A stretch of DNA of 35,846 bases. Origin: DASRJG01 sp964647625. Lineage in GTDB: Bacteria > Acidobacteriota > Polarisedimenticolia > Polarisedimenticolales > DASRJG01. The notes beneath the pieces were generated by a model. That model was not told where the DNA came from. It saw only the letters and a program-made list of their open reading frames with translations, and searched no databases. Location of the stretch: positions 1 to 35,846 of the forward strand of contig CAZYHZ010000046.1 of the NCBI GenBank assembly GCA_964647625.1, read 5' to 3'. Positions 1 to 7,565 of this stretch are shown here, in pieces. The stretch's first letter is position 1. Every line of letters begins with the position of its first letter. A program made the position numbers and the translations under genes.

Positions 1-829
1 CCCGTGCACGGACGACTCGTGCAACCCTCAGACGGGCTGCGTCCACACGAACAACGCCGCCGCCTGCGATGACGGCAACGCCTGCACGACCAACGACACC
101 TGCACGTCCGGTGCGTGCATCGGAGGGTCGGCCCCCGATTGCGACGACGGCAATCCCTGCACCGATGACTCGTGCGACCCGGCGGCGGGCTGCGTCCACA
201 CGAACAACGTCGCCGCCTGCGATGACGGCAACGCCTGCACGACCAACGACACGTGCGGCGGCGGGAGCTGTCACGGGGGCTCGGCGCTCAACTGCAACGA
301 CGGGAACGGTTGCACGGACGATTCCTGCAATCCGGCGACGGGCTGCGTCCACACGAACAACACCGCGCCGTGCGACGACGGGAACGCGTGCACGACGAAC
401 GACACCTGTGGCGGCGGAAGCTGTCACGGTGGCGCCGCTCTCAATTGCAACGACGGGAACGGCTGCACTGACGATTCGTGCAACTCGGTGACGGGTTGTG
501 TCTACACGAACAACACCGCCGCCTGCGATGACGGCAACGCCTGCACGACCAACGACACCTGCGGCGGCGGAAGCTGTCACGGTGGCGCCGCTCTCAATTG
601 CAACGACGGGAACGGCTGCACTGACGATTCGTGCAACTCGGTGACGGGTTGTGTCTACACGAACAACACCGCCGCCTGCGATGACGGCAACGCCTGCACG
701 ACCGGCGACACGTGCATGAACGGAGCGTGCACCGGCGGGCCCGCCGCGGATTGCGACGATGGGAACGCCTGCACGGCCGACAGCTGCAACCCGGCGACGG
801 GGTGCACGCACGAGGCGATCGAAGGCTGC
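1..829 (+). repeat. 153-bp (51-codon) in-frame tandem repeat array
   Basis: Units begin with TGCGAY at 65, 218, 371, 524 and 677, exactly 153 bp apart. The last unit ends at 829, and a partial unit enters from the left edge. A 141-bp stretch at 410-550 is repeated without a mismatch at 563-703. Older units (65-370) differ at many third positions. This fits recent unit duplication or gene conversion inside a coding repeat. Confidence 0.95.
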
Positions 830-1186
830 GGCGGCGGGTGCGTCATCGTGCCGCTCGCCCCGGCGGACGGTTCGGTGGTTCAACCCGGCGGAGGGAATCG
901 CAGCTCTTCGAATCGCACCGCTCCGACGTTCACCTGGAGCTCGACGTGCCAGCGGCAGTTCCGGCTGGAGTTCTCGAACAGCCCCGCCTTCGATCGTCCC
1001 GCGCTGCTCGTTCTCCCGGCGCAGGGCATCACCGACACGAGCTTCACGCCGAACCCGGGCAACTGGACCGCGATCGGCAACCTCGCAAAGACCCGCGGCG
1101 GAACGGGCACGGTCTACTGGAGGGTGGTCGGTCAGGGCACGGGCAGCGACGACACCAGCCCGGCCCGATCTCTCAAATTCCAGTGA
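2..1186 (+). CDS. Cys-rich 51-residue-repeat secreted protein, N-terminus missing
   Basis: The frame is open from the left edge, so the start and any signal peptide lie outside the window. About 275 residues are tandem Cys-rich units of 51 aa, with recurring CDDGNACTTNDTC and CNDGNGCTDDSCN blocks. Each unit carries evenly spaced Cys and many Asp/Asn/Gly, as expected for extracellular disulfide-rich, possibly calcium-binding repeats. After CVIVPLAP comes a tail of about 110 aa with alternating hydrophobic residues, ending in VYWRVVGQG and SLKFQ, which looks like a fibronectin III or Ig-like beta-sandwich. The last 55 bp overlap the 3' end of the convergent gene at 1132-1710. The repeats resemble those in large myxobacterial and acidobacterial surface proteins. 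A surface or adhesion role is inference; no enzymatic motif is visible. Confidence 0.85.
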   Translation, partial: PCTDDSCNPQTGCVHTNNAAACDDGNACTTNDTCTSGACIGGSAPDCDDGNPCTDDSCDPAAGCVHTNNVAACDDGNACTTNDTCGGGSCHGGSALNCNDGNGCTDDSCNPATGCVHTNNTAPCDDGNACTTNDTCGGGSCHGGAALNCNDGNGCTDDSCNSVTGCVYTNNTAACDDGNACTTNDTCGGGSCHGGAALNCNDGNGCTDDSCNSVTGCVYTNNTAACDDGNACTTGDTCMNGACTGGPAADCDDGNACTADSCNPATGCTHEAIEGCGGGCVIVPLAPADGSVVQPGGGNRSSSNRTAPTFTWSSTCQRQFRLEFSNSPAFDRPALLVLPAQGITDTSFTPNPGNWTAIGNLAKTRGGTGTVYWRVVGQGTGSDDTSPARSLKFQ

Positions 1187-1710
1187 CTCACCGAGAGTCG
1201 AACCGGCGCCGTTGCTCTCACGGCCGGTATCAACGGAACGGACGTCTCGGCACGATTGGGCTCGTAGGCATACGAAAAGTCGATGACGTAGTCGCCCGGT
1301 GCGAGGCCGTACGGCCCGAGCTCTCGCAAGAGCGGGGCGATGTCGACTTCCGTTCGGTAGTCCTTGCCCGGGGCGACGAGCACGTACTCGGACGGCGCGG
1401 ACATCGACGGCTCTCCGGACTCCGGGATCAACGGCACGACGTTCCGACTCCACGAGCCCGCTTTGCGAGAGTGGTCATCGGCCTCGGGCGTGTAGTGGAC
1501 CGAAAGACCCGATCCGAACACCGAGCGTACGATCGCGAGCGGGCGCCGGCCGGTATTCGTCAACACGAGGCTGACCGGAATTCTCTTTTCCGACACCAAG
1601 ATGAATTCCCTCGGCGTCGTGGCGACCAACGTCGCCTCGAGCGGGAGATCTGACGGCTCCGCCGCAAGTCCGGTCGCGCACGCGAGGAAGAGCAACCCCC
1701 AGAGTCTCAT
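1132..1710 (-). CDS. Small secreted protein of unknown function, Ig-like fold likely
   Basis: The product is 192 aa. The ATG at 1710 is chosen because GGAGGAG lies five bases upstream and a signal peptide follows directly (MRLWGLLFLACATGLAA). The frame is open upstream, but that stretch is Arg-rich and lacks a signal. The mature part has alternating beta-strand segments (PVSLVLTNTGRRPL, EYVLVAPGKDYRTEV, LAPGDYVIDFSYAY) typical of a beta-sandwich. The 'LTNTGRRPLAI' and 'PGKDY' pattern resembles bacterial proteins that set limits on ligand or subunit contact, but no family is recognised. Export to the periplasm or beyond is inferred from the signal peptide. Its end overlaps the Cys-rich repeat gene on the opposite strand by 55 bp. 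Confidence 0.75.
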   Translation of the reverse strand: MRLWGLLFLACATGLAAEPSDLPLEATLVATTPREFILVSEKRIPVSLVLTNTGRRPLAIVRSVFGSGLSVHYTPEADDHSRKAGSWSRNVVPLIPESGEPSMSAPSEYVLVAPGKDYRTEVDIAPLLRELGPYGLAPGDYVIDFSYAYEPNRAETSVPLIPAVRATAPVRLSVSHWNLRDRAGLVSSLPVP

Positions 1711-1744
1711 CGACTCCTCCGTCGAAAGCTTACTCCGTAAGACA

Positions 1745-1756
1745 GCGGCCGGCCGC
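1745..1756. repeat. 12-bp GC palindrome between divergent genes
   Basis: GCGGCCGGCCGC is a perfect palindrome in the 134-bp divergent spacer between the small secreted protein and the DUF1003 gene. It could be an operator or chance in GC-rich DNA. No clear -10 or -35 element is visible next to it. Confidence 0.3.
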
Positions 1757-1844
1757 CGAACTGTGAGTAAACTCCGGCGTCGAGCTTCATCGACCCGCCC
1801 GGCGAGCTGCCGCACGGGCAGGGATCAACTGGGGGATCATCCAC

Positions 1845-2399
1845 ATGGAAACCAAACCGGCGACAGATCAGGCGAGCGGCCAGGCGGGGACTGCCAAAGT
1901 CGATCGGGTCGCCGATTACTACCGCTTCCACCGCCCACATTTGCGCCTGGCGAGCCCCTTCGGCTCGGGAGGGTTCGGCCAAGCCGCCGAGGGCTTCGCC
2001 CGATTCTTCGGCACCCCGACGTTCCTCGTCGCTCAGACCGTGATCGTCGCGGCGTGGATCGCGGTCAACGTGCTGGGATATGCCCACTTCGATTTGTATC
2101 CATTCATTCTGCTCAACCTCGCCTTCAGCCTTCAGGCGGCCTACGCCGCGCCGCTCATCCTCCTTGCCCAGACTCGTCAGGCCGACCGGGACAAGGCGCA
2201 CGCCGAGGCAGATGCGCAGCATCGCGAAGAGCTGGCCCGCGCGAACGTCGAGCGGCAGGAGATCGCGGCGCGGCAGGCCGACGCGTTACGAAAGCTGCTC
2301 GAGGCCAACACCCGCCTCACGGAGCAGGTCCAACAACTGGCCGTTCGAACCGAGACGCTGACGCGCCAGATTCACGAGAAACTCGTCGAGCCGAGGTGA
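1845..2399 (+). CDS. DUF1003-family membrane protein with C-terminal coiled coil
   Basis: The product is 184 aa. After a polar N-terminus of about 50 residues comes the DUF1003 core, FFGTPTFLVAQTVIVAAWIAVN. It has two transmembrane helices (about residues 58-78 and 83-107) separated by a short loop with YAHFDLYPF. Residues 108-184 are charged and heptad-like (AHAEADAQHREELARANVE and onward), predicting a cytoplasmic coiled coil longer than the usual DUF1003 tail. GGGGGAT about eight bases before the ATG supports the start. The family is widespread in inner membranes and its biochemical role is unknown. The gene stands alone between a divergent gene and the pseudopilin gene on the same strand. 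Confidence 0.88.
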   Translation: METKPATDQASGQAGTAKVDRVADYYRFHRPHLRLASPFGSGGFGQAAEGFARFFGTPTFLVAQTVIVAAWIAVNVLGYAHFDLYPFILLNLAFSLQAAYAAPLILLAQTRQADRDKAHAEADAQHREELARANVERQEIAARQADALRKLLEANTRLTEQVQQLAVRTETLTRQIHEKLVEPR

Positions 2400-2546
2400 C
2401 AAATCACGTCGGCGCGCTGTGAAACGGGCACAGTTCTTGTCATGCACGGCCGGGAAATCAAGCGTTTTTCGGCGCAGATCCGCTTGGGCGGGGACCCCGG
2501 CGCGTTGGCATCCCGCTTGAACTCTCGGTCCCTGGATGAGAGCCTC

Positions 2547-2987
2547 GTGAGATCGGGTTCGCGCGGGTTCACGCTGATCGAGCTGTTGATCGTGGTGGCG
2601 ATCATCGGGCTCATCTCCGCCATCGCCATCCCTAATCTCATGAATGCCGTCGACAAGGGGAAGCAAAAGCGGACGATGTCGGACATCCGCACGATCGGCG
2701 CCGCCGTCGAGGCGTACGCCATCGACAACGCGAACTACCCCACCGCCAATAACCTCCCCGCCATCAAGGCCGTGATCGATCCGATCTTCTTCAACTCCAT
2801 GCCGCTCGTCGACGGTTGGGCCAACGCGATCCAGGCCGATTCGACGCCCCTGGCCTACACGATTTACTCCCAGGGGAAAGACGCCACGGGGAACAATTGC
2901 ACTCCGGGGCCCACCTCGTTCTTCAACGATGAGATCTGCTACTCCGGAGGGCGGTTCCAGCGGTATCCGGACGGTCCTCAGCAATAG
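2547..2987 (+). CDS. Type IV pilin-like / T2SS GspG-like pseudopilin
   Basis: The product is a class III prepilin. A short charged leader ending in SGSRG is followed by the cleavage site G|FTLIELLIVVAIIGLIS, with Glu at mature position 5 and a hydrophobic N-terminal helix. The frame is open back to an ATG at 2442, which would give a leader of over 40 aa. The GTG at 2547 gives a normal seven-residue leader (146 aa in total) and is preceded by a weak GGATGAG, so it is preferred. The body resembles the GspG layout: a helix (SDIRTIGAAVEAYAIDN), then YP, then DGWANAIQ and YTIYSQGKD, like the DPWGNPY and YSLGADG blocks of major pseudopilins. Two Cys near the C-terminus may form a D-region disulfide. 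The helical core should be processed by PilD and used in a T2SS or pilus. No other secretion genes are nearby. Confidence 0.85.
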   Translation: MRSGSRGFTLIELLIVVAIIGLISAIAIPNLMNAVDKGKQKRTMSDIRTIGAAVEAYAIDNANYPTANNLPAIKAVIDPIFFNSMPLVDGWANAIQADSTPLAYTIYSQGKDATGNNCTPGPTSFFNDEICYSGGRFQRYPDGPQQ

Positions 2988-2999
2988 GACCGAGTTCCT

Positions 3000-4322
3000 T
3001 CAGGCGGCGTCCACCGGCGTCGTGCCTCCCGTGAACGCGACGCTCGGGTTTCTCACCCGCAACCACCACAGCCGGAACGACTCGCGCGCGTGCTTGATGC
3101 TGAACATGTAGTAGAAGAGCTTGAACAGCAGGAAACGCGAGCGCGCTCCGACGTTGCGGAACACGTCGCCGGCGAGCAACGAGGTCACCGCTTCCTGCAC
3201 GCGCAGGGGATTCCCGGGGTTCAGCAGCAGGCTGCGCATTCCCGGCGAATTGAACCGCCAGATGAACCAGGAGAACGTCGCGACGCCCCGGCGCACCATG
3301 CGCTCGAAGTGAGCGAACTGTGCTTCGGCATCGGGCGCATCGCGCAGCCACGCATCGACGGCGGAGGCGCCGAGCACGCCGCTGTTCATGCCGAGCAAGA
3401 CGCCGCTCGAGAAGATCGGGTCGACGAACGCGTAGGCGTCGCCGACCATCATGTGGCGCTCCCCGCGCATGCGGCTCGATTGATACGAGTAGTTGCCGGT
3501 CGCGCGGGCGACGCCGTCGATCAGCTCGGCGTTTCGCATGCGGTGGCGCATCTCCGGATGGGCTAGCGCGATCGTCTCGAGGAGGTATTCCGGAACGCCG
3601 ACGGTTCGCTGCTTGAGGTAGGCCGGGCGGCAGACGGCCCCGACGCTCATGGTGCCGTCCTTCAGGGGGATCATCCAGAACCAGCCGTGCTGGAACCAGT
3701 AGACGCTGATGTTGCCCTCGTACTCGCCGAGGCGCCGATCGACGTTCCTGAAGTGGCCGAAGATCGCCGCGCTCGCATGGTGCGGGTTCTTCTGCTTCAG
3801 CTTGAATTGACCCGACAGGAGCGTGTCCCGGCCCGAAGCGTCGACGAAGAATCGGCACGTCCAGGTGCGCTTCGCCCCTTGCTCGTCGACCGAGTGCGCG
3901 ACGGGATCGCCGCCGTCCGGGAATTCGACGCTCGTCACGCGGACGCCCTCGACGACCTGCGTGCCCTTCGAGGCGCTGTTCTTCAGGAGGATGTGGTCGA
4001 ACTCGGAGCGGCGGACTTCATACGCGTAGGGCCGGCTGGGATCGAGCTGGAAGCTGAAGTGGAACTGGTGGTGGCCTTCGACTTCCATCCCCGAGTTGAA
4101 ATCCGCCCCGGGCTTCTTGATGCCGATCGCGTGGACCTGATCGAGGACTCCCAGCCGCTCGAAGATCGGCAGGTTCCACGGCAGGAGGGACTCGCCTATG
4201 TGGAAGCGCGGATGGCGATCCTTTTCGAGAAGCGTGACACGCCAGCCCTTCTCGGCGAGTAGGGCCGAGATGGTCGAGCCGGCCGGCCCACCGCCGACAA
4301 CCAAGACATCGCAATCAGGCAC
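3000..4322 (-). CDS. FAD-dependent halogenase-like oxidoreductase
   Basis: The product is 440 aa with an N-terminal FAD-binding Rossmann motif (VVGGGPAGS, residues 8-16) and LLEKDRHPRFHIGESLLP (about 30-47). GWFWMIP near residue 212 matches the WxWxIP signature that separates flavin-dependent halogenases from monooxygenases. A Lys pair in GIKKPGADF near residue 69 lies where halogenases carry the catalytic lysine that handles hypohalite. VGDAYAFVDPIFSSGV is the second flavin-contact block. The length fits phenolic-type halogenases. The start is GTG with GAGGTG upstream. The alternative is a geranylgeranyl-reductase-like oxidase of the same superfamily. No NRPS, PKS or flavin reductase gene is adjacent, so the substrate is unknown. 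The stop lies 12 bp from the convergent pseudopilin stop. Confidence 0.78.
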   Translation of the reverse strand: MPDCDVLVVGGGPAGSTISALLAEKGWRVTLLEKDRHPRFHIGESLLPWNLPIFERLGVLDQVHAIGIKKPGADFNSGMEVEGHHQFHFSFQLDPSRPYAYEVRRSEFDHILLKNSASKGTQVVEGVRVTSVEFPDGGDPVAHSVDEQGAKRTWTCRFFVDASGRDTLLSGQFKLKQKNPHHASAAIFGHFRNVDRRLGEYEGNISVYWFQHGWFWMIPLKDGTMSVGAVCRPAYLKQRTVGVPEYLLETIALAHPEMRHRMRNAELIDGVARATGNYSYQSSRMRGERHMMVGDAYAFVDPIFSSGVLLGMNSGVLGASAVDAWLRDAPDAEAQFAHFERMVRRGVATFSWFIWRFNSPGMRSLLLNPGNPLRVQEAVTSLLAGDVFRNVGARSRFLLFKLFYYMFSIKHARESFRLWWLRVRNPSVAFTGGTTPVDAA

Positions 4323-4435
4323 GCGTCACCTCAAAGAATCGAATTGTGCCCGATCGGCGGACGGACCGAAAGGGAGGATTCCGGCCGCAGTTCGTCGTAT
4401 AAGAAACGGCCGCGAATCTCGCGTGCGGAGCCATC

Positions 4436-7400
4436 ATGAGACTCTCGTCCCTCGCGTCCGTGGTCCTCGCTTTGCTGGCGGCAAATCCCTCTCACGCGCG
4501 CGAGCTGACGTTCGAGGACCGCGTGAAGGCGCAGGAGGCGATCGAGCGCGTCTACTACGCGCACCAGATCGGGGCGACCGAGCCGTTCGAGAAAGCGGTC
4601 CCGCGTGCGGTGATCGAATCCAAGGTCAGAACGGCCTTGAAGCAGTCGGTCGCGCTCGAAGAGATGTGGCACACGCCCGTGACGGCCGACGCCCTCGAGC
4701 ACGAGCTGAGCCGCATGACGCAGGGGACGCGTATGCCCGACCGGCTACGGGAGCTGTACGCCGCGCTCGGCGACGATCCATTGCTGATCCTCGAGTGCCT
4801 CGTGCGCCCCACGCTCGCGGGCCGGCTGACGAGGAATTTCTTCAAGTCCGACGAGCGGTTCCACGGCAGGAGCCAGGACGAGTGGTGGGAATCGGCGGCG
4901 CCGACGTTCGACGAGTTGGCGGTCCCCACGGTCGTCCCGAGACTGACCAAGCTTCCGGAGCCGAGCCCCGCGACAGCGCTGACGCCGTGCGTGGCCGATG
5001 CGTGGGACAACGGGGCGCTCGACGATTTCCCCGACGGCCGGACCGTGCACACGGCGGTCTGGACCGGCAGCCTGATGATCGTGTGGGGCGGGTCGGCCAA
5101 CACCAACGTCCCGACCGTCAATTTCAACACGGGATCGCGCTACGATCCGGCGACGGACACGTGGACTCCGATGACGGTCGTGAATGCGCCGTCACCGCGC
5201 ATCTCCCATACGGCCGTCTGGACCGGCTCGTTGATGGTCGTCTGGGGCGGCTACGACGGTGGTCCGATCGGAACGGGTGGACGGTACGACCCCGTGTCGG
5301 ACACTTGGACCCCGACCTCGATGGTCGGTGCGCCGACGCCGCGCAGCGCTCATGTGGCGGTCTGGACGGGATCCCAGATGCTCCTCTGGGGCGGCTACAA
5401 CGGATCCGCGCTCAGCACGTCTGCGCGCTACGACCCGGCCACGGACACGTGGTCGTTCATGACCGGCTGGATTGCGGGGTACGGGAGCTCGGTCGTGTGG
5501 ACCGGCACCGAGATGATCGAGTGGGGAGGGTACGGTAACAGCGGCAATCTGAGCTGGGGCGGGCGATTCAACCCCGCGACGAACACGTGGACATCGACCA
5601 ACCTCACGAACGCTCCGACGGCGCGAAATGCGCACACCGCGGTCTGGACCGGAAGCGTGATGGTCGTCTGGGGCGGGTACGGCGACACCGGTGCGCTCAA
5701 CACCGGCAGCCGCTACAACCCGGCGACCGACACGTGGACGGCGACGGCGAACTCGCCTGCGGCGCGCTACAGCCACACGGCCACGTGGACCGGCACGCGC
5801 ATGGTGGTTTGGGGCGGCTACGACGGGACGAACTATCTCGCCACCGGCAGCCGCTACGACCCGTCCGCGAACACGTGGAGCGCCACGACCGCCACGAACG
5901 CGCCGTCGGCTCGAGAAGGGCACAGCGCGATCTGGACCGGGACGCGATTAATCCTGTGGGGCGGGAACTCGTTCGGTCCGTTCAACACGGGCGCCCGGTA
6001 CGATCCCACCGGAAATTCATGGACGGCAACGTCGACGGGAACCGATCCCGACGCGCGTCACGATCACACGGCCGTCTGGACCGGATCCCTGATGCTCGTC
6101 TGGGGCGGCCAGAATGCAAGCGGCGCGTTGAACACCGGGGGCCGCTACGACCCCGCGACCGACGCGTGGACCGATACGACGACGACGAGCGCACCCACGA
6201 TCCGCTACGGCCACACCGCCGTCTGGACGGGAAGCCGCATGGTGATCTGGGGAGGCGTTTCGGCGGGGACGTATCTGAGGACCGGCAGCCGGTACGACCC
6301 CGTGGCCAACTCGTGGTCGGCCGTGACGACGTCGGTGGCTCCGACCGTGCGCGCGTTTCACACCGCGGTCTGGACCGGAACCCAGATGATCGTCTGGGGC
6401 GGCTACGGCGGCAGCATGCAGAACACCGGCGGACGGTACGATCCGGCGACGAACGTGTGGACGGCCACGGCCACCGTGGGCGCCCCCACGGCTCGAGATT
6501 TCCAGACGGCGATCTGGTCGGGACATTACATGGTCGTCTGGGGCGGATACAACGCGGGCAACCTCGACACCGGCGGACGCTACGACCCCGCGCTCGACTC
6601 GTGGGACGCAACGCCCAGCGCGGGTGCGCCGGGCGCGCGCTCTCACCACACCGCCGTCTGGACGGGAGCGCAGATGATCGTGTGGGGCGGCCAGGGTGTC
6701 AGTGGCTACCCCAGCCCGGATGCGCGGCTCGATCCCGAGGCCCTCGTTTGGACGCCCACGTCCACGACGGGTGCGCCGAGCGGTCGCAGCGGTCATACCG
6801 CCTTGTGGACCGGGAACGAGATGATCGTCTGGGGCGGGGACACCTTCTACGGCAGCGGAGGGCGGTACGACCCGGCCGCCGACACGTGGAAGCCGACGTC
6901 GACGGCTTACGCCCCTGCGTACCGTAGCAACCACACGGCCGTGTGGACGGGCAGCGACATGATCGTCTGGGGTGGGTTCGGCATCGGAGGCAACTCCGAC
7001 GACCTCAGCAGCGGCGGCCGTTACGGGATCGACGTCGACCGCGATGCCGACGGTTACACGCTCTGCGGAGGAGACTGCGACGACGGGAATCCGGCGATTC
7101 ATCCGGGAGCGGTCGAGTCCTGCAACGGCAAGGACGACGACTGCAACGGCACGATCGACGACGGGGGCGGGGGCCTCTGCGACGACGCCAATCCATGCAC
7201 CACGGACGCCTGCAACGGCGCCGCGGGTTGCGGGCACGTCACGATCACGCCGCCCGGCGAGCTCGCAGGCGAGGCGATCGCCGGCGACAAGCAGACGATC
7301 TCGTGGAACGCCGACGCGCAGGCGGTACGCTACGACGTCGTCCGCGGTGCGCTCGACGGACTCCCGGTGGGCCCCGGCGCGGGCGACGAGACCTGCTTCG

Positions 7401-7552
7401 ACGATCTCACGAGCACGGCCCTGACGGACGCGGCGCTTCCCGCTGCGGGCGCCGGGTTCTGGTATCTCTCGCGGGGGGAGAACGCCTGCGGGAACGGCAC
7501 GCTCGGCAATCAGAGCAACGGCTCGCCCCGAGTGACGTCGACCTGTCCGTAG
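4436..7552 (+). CDS. Secreted 14-blade kelch protein with MopE-type metal-binding motif
   Basis: The product is 1,038 aa. A signal peptide (1-22, ending NPSHA) precedes a helical domain of about 140 aa rich in Glu/Arg (VKAQEAIERVYYAHQIG), which recalls the N-terminal helical region of SurA-type chaperones; that match is only tentative. From residue 205 there are 14 kelch units of about 48-53 aa with the pattern HTAVWTGSxMIVWGG...GxRYDPATDTW, enough for two seven-bladed propellers. Residues of about 868-900 carry DRDADGYTLCGGDCDD and CNGKDDDCNG, the MopE-like metal-binding motif. The C-terminal module of about 100 residues (SWNADAQAVRYDVVRG...GFWYLSRG) ends in TSTCP. The ATG has GCGGAG upstream. 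A role in extracellular binding is inference. Confidence 0.88.
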   Translation: MRLSSLASVVLALLAANPSHARELTFEDRVKAQEAIERVYYAHQIGATEPFEKAVPRAVIESKVRTALKQSVALEEMWHTPVTADALEHELSRMTQGTRMPDRLRELYAALGDDPLLILECLVRPTLAGRLTRNFFKSDERFHGRSQDEWWESAAPTFDELAVPTVVPRLTKLPEPSPATALTPCVADAWDNGALDDFPDGRTVHTAVWTGSLMIVWGGSANTNVPTVNFNTGSRYDPATDTWTPMTVVNAPSPRISHTAVWTGSLMVVWGGYDGGPIGTGGRYDPVSDTWTPTSMVGAPTPRSAHVAVWTGSQMLLWGGYNGSALSTSARYDPATDTWSFMTGWIAGYGSSVVWTGTEMIEWGGYGNSGNLSWGGRFNPATNTWTSTNLTNAPTARNAHTAVWTGSVMVVWGGYGDTGALNTGSRYNPATDTWTATANSPAARYSHTATWTGTRMVVWGGYDGTNYLATGSRYDPSANTWSATTATNAPSAREGHSAIWTGTRLILWGGNSFGPFNTGARYDPTGNSWTATSTGTDPDARHDHTAVWTGSLMLVWGGQNASGALNTGGRYDPATDAWTDTTTTSAPTIRYGHTAVWTGSRMVIWGGVSAGTYLRTGSRYDPVANSWSAVTTSVAPTVRAFHTAVWTGTQMIVWGGYGGSMQNTGGRYDPATNVWTATATVGAPTARDFQTAIWSGHYMVVWGGYNAGNLDTGGRYDPALDSWDATPSAGAPGARSHHTAVWTGAQMIVWGGQGVSGYPSPDARLDPEALVWTPTSTTGAPSGRSGHTALWTGNEMIVWGGDTFYGSGGRYDPAADTWKPTSTAYAPAYRSNHTAVWTGSDMIVWGGFGIGGNSDDLSSGGRYGIDVDRDADGYTLCGGDCDDGNPAIHPGAVESCNGKDDDCNGTIDDGGGGLCDDANPCTTDACNGAAGCGHVTITPPGELAGEAIAGDKQTISWNADAQAVRYDVVRGALDGLPVGPGAGDETCFDDLTSTALTDAALPAAGAGFWYLSRGENACGNGTLGNQSNGSPRVTSTCP

Positions 7553-7565
7553 GACGCGCGGAGCC

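Noticed and set aside
1..829. Regular 153-bp repeats as a CRISPR or non-coding satellite array
   Set aside because: The period is a multiple of three, the frame stays open, Cys positions are conserved and variation is mostly silent. It is a coding repeat.
2442..2546. ATG 2442 as the pseudopilin start
   Set aside because: It would give a leader of over 40 residues before the G|FTLIEL site; GTG 2547 gives a normal seven-residue leader.
4198..5538. 446-codon rightward frame across the halogenase start and kelch 5' end
   Set aside because: It contains Arg/Asp-rich low-complexity translation, and the signal peptide and kelch repeats are in another frame. It is a shadow.
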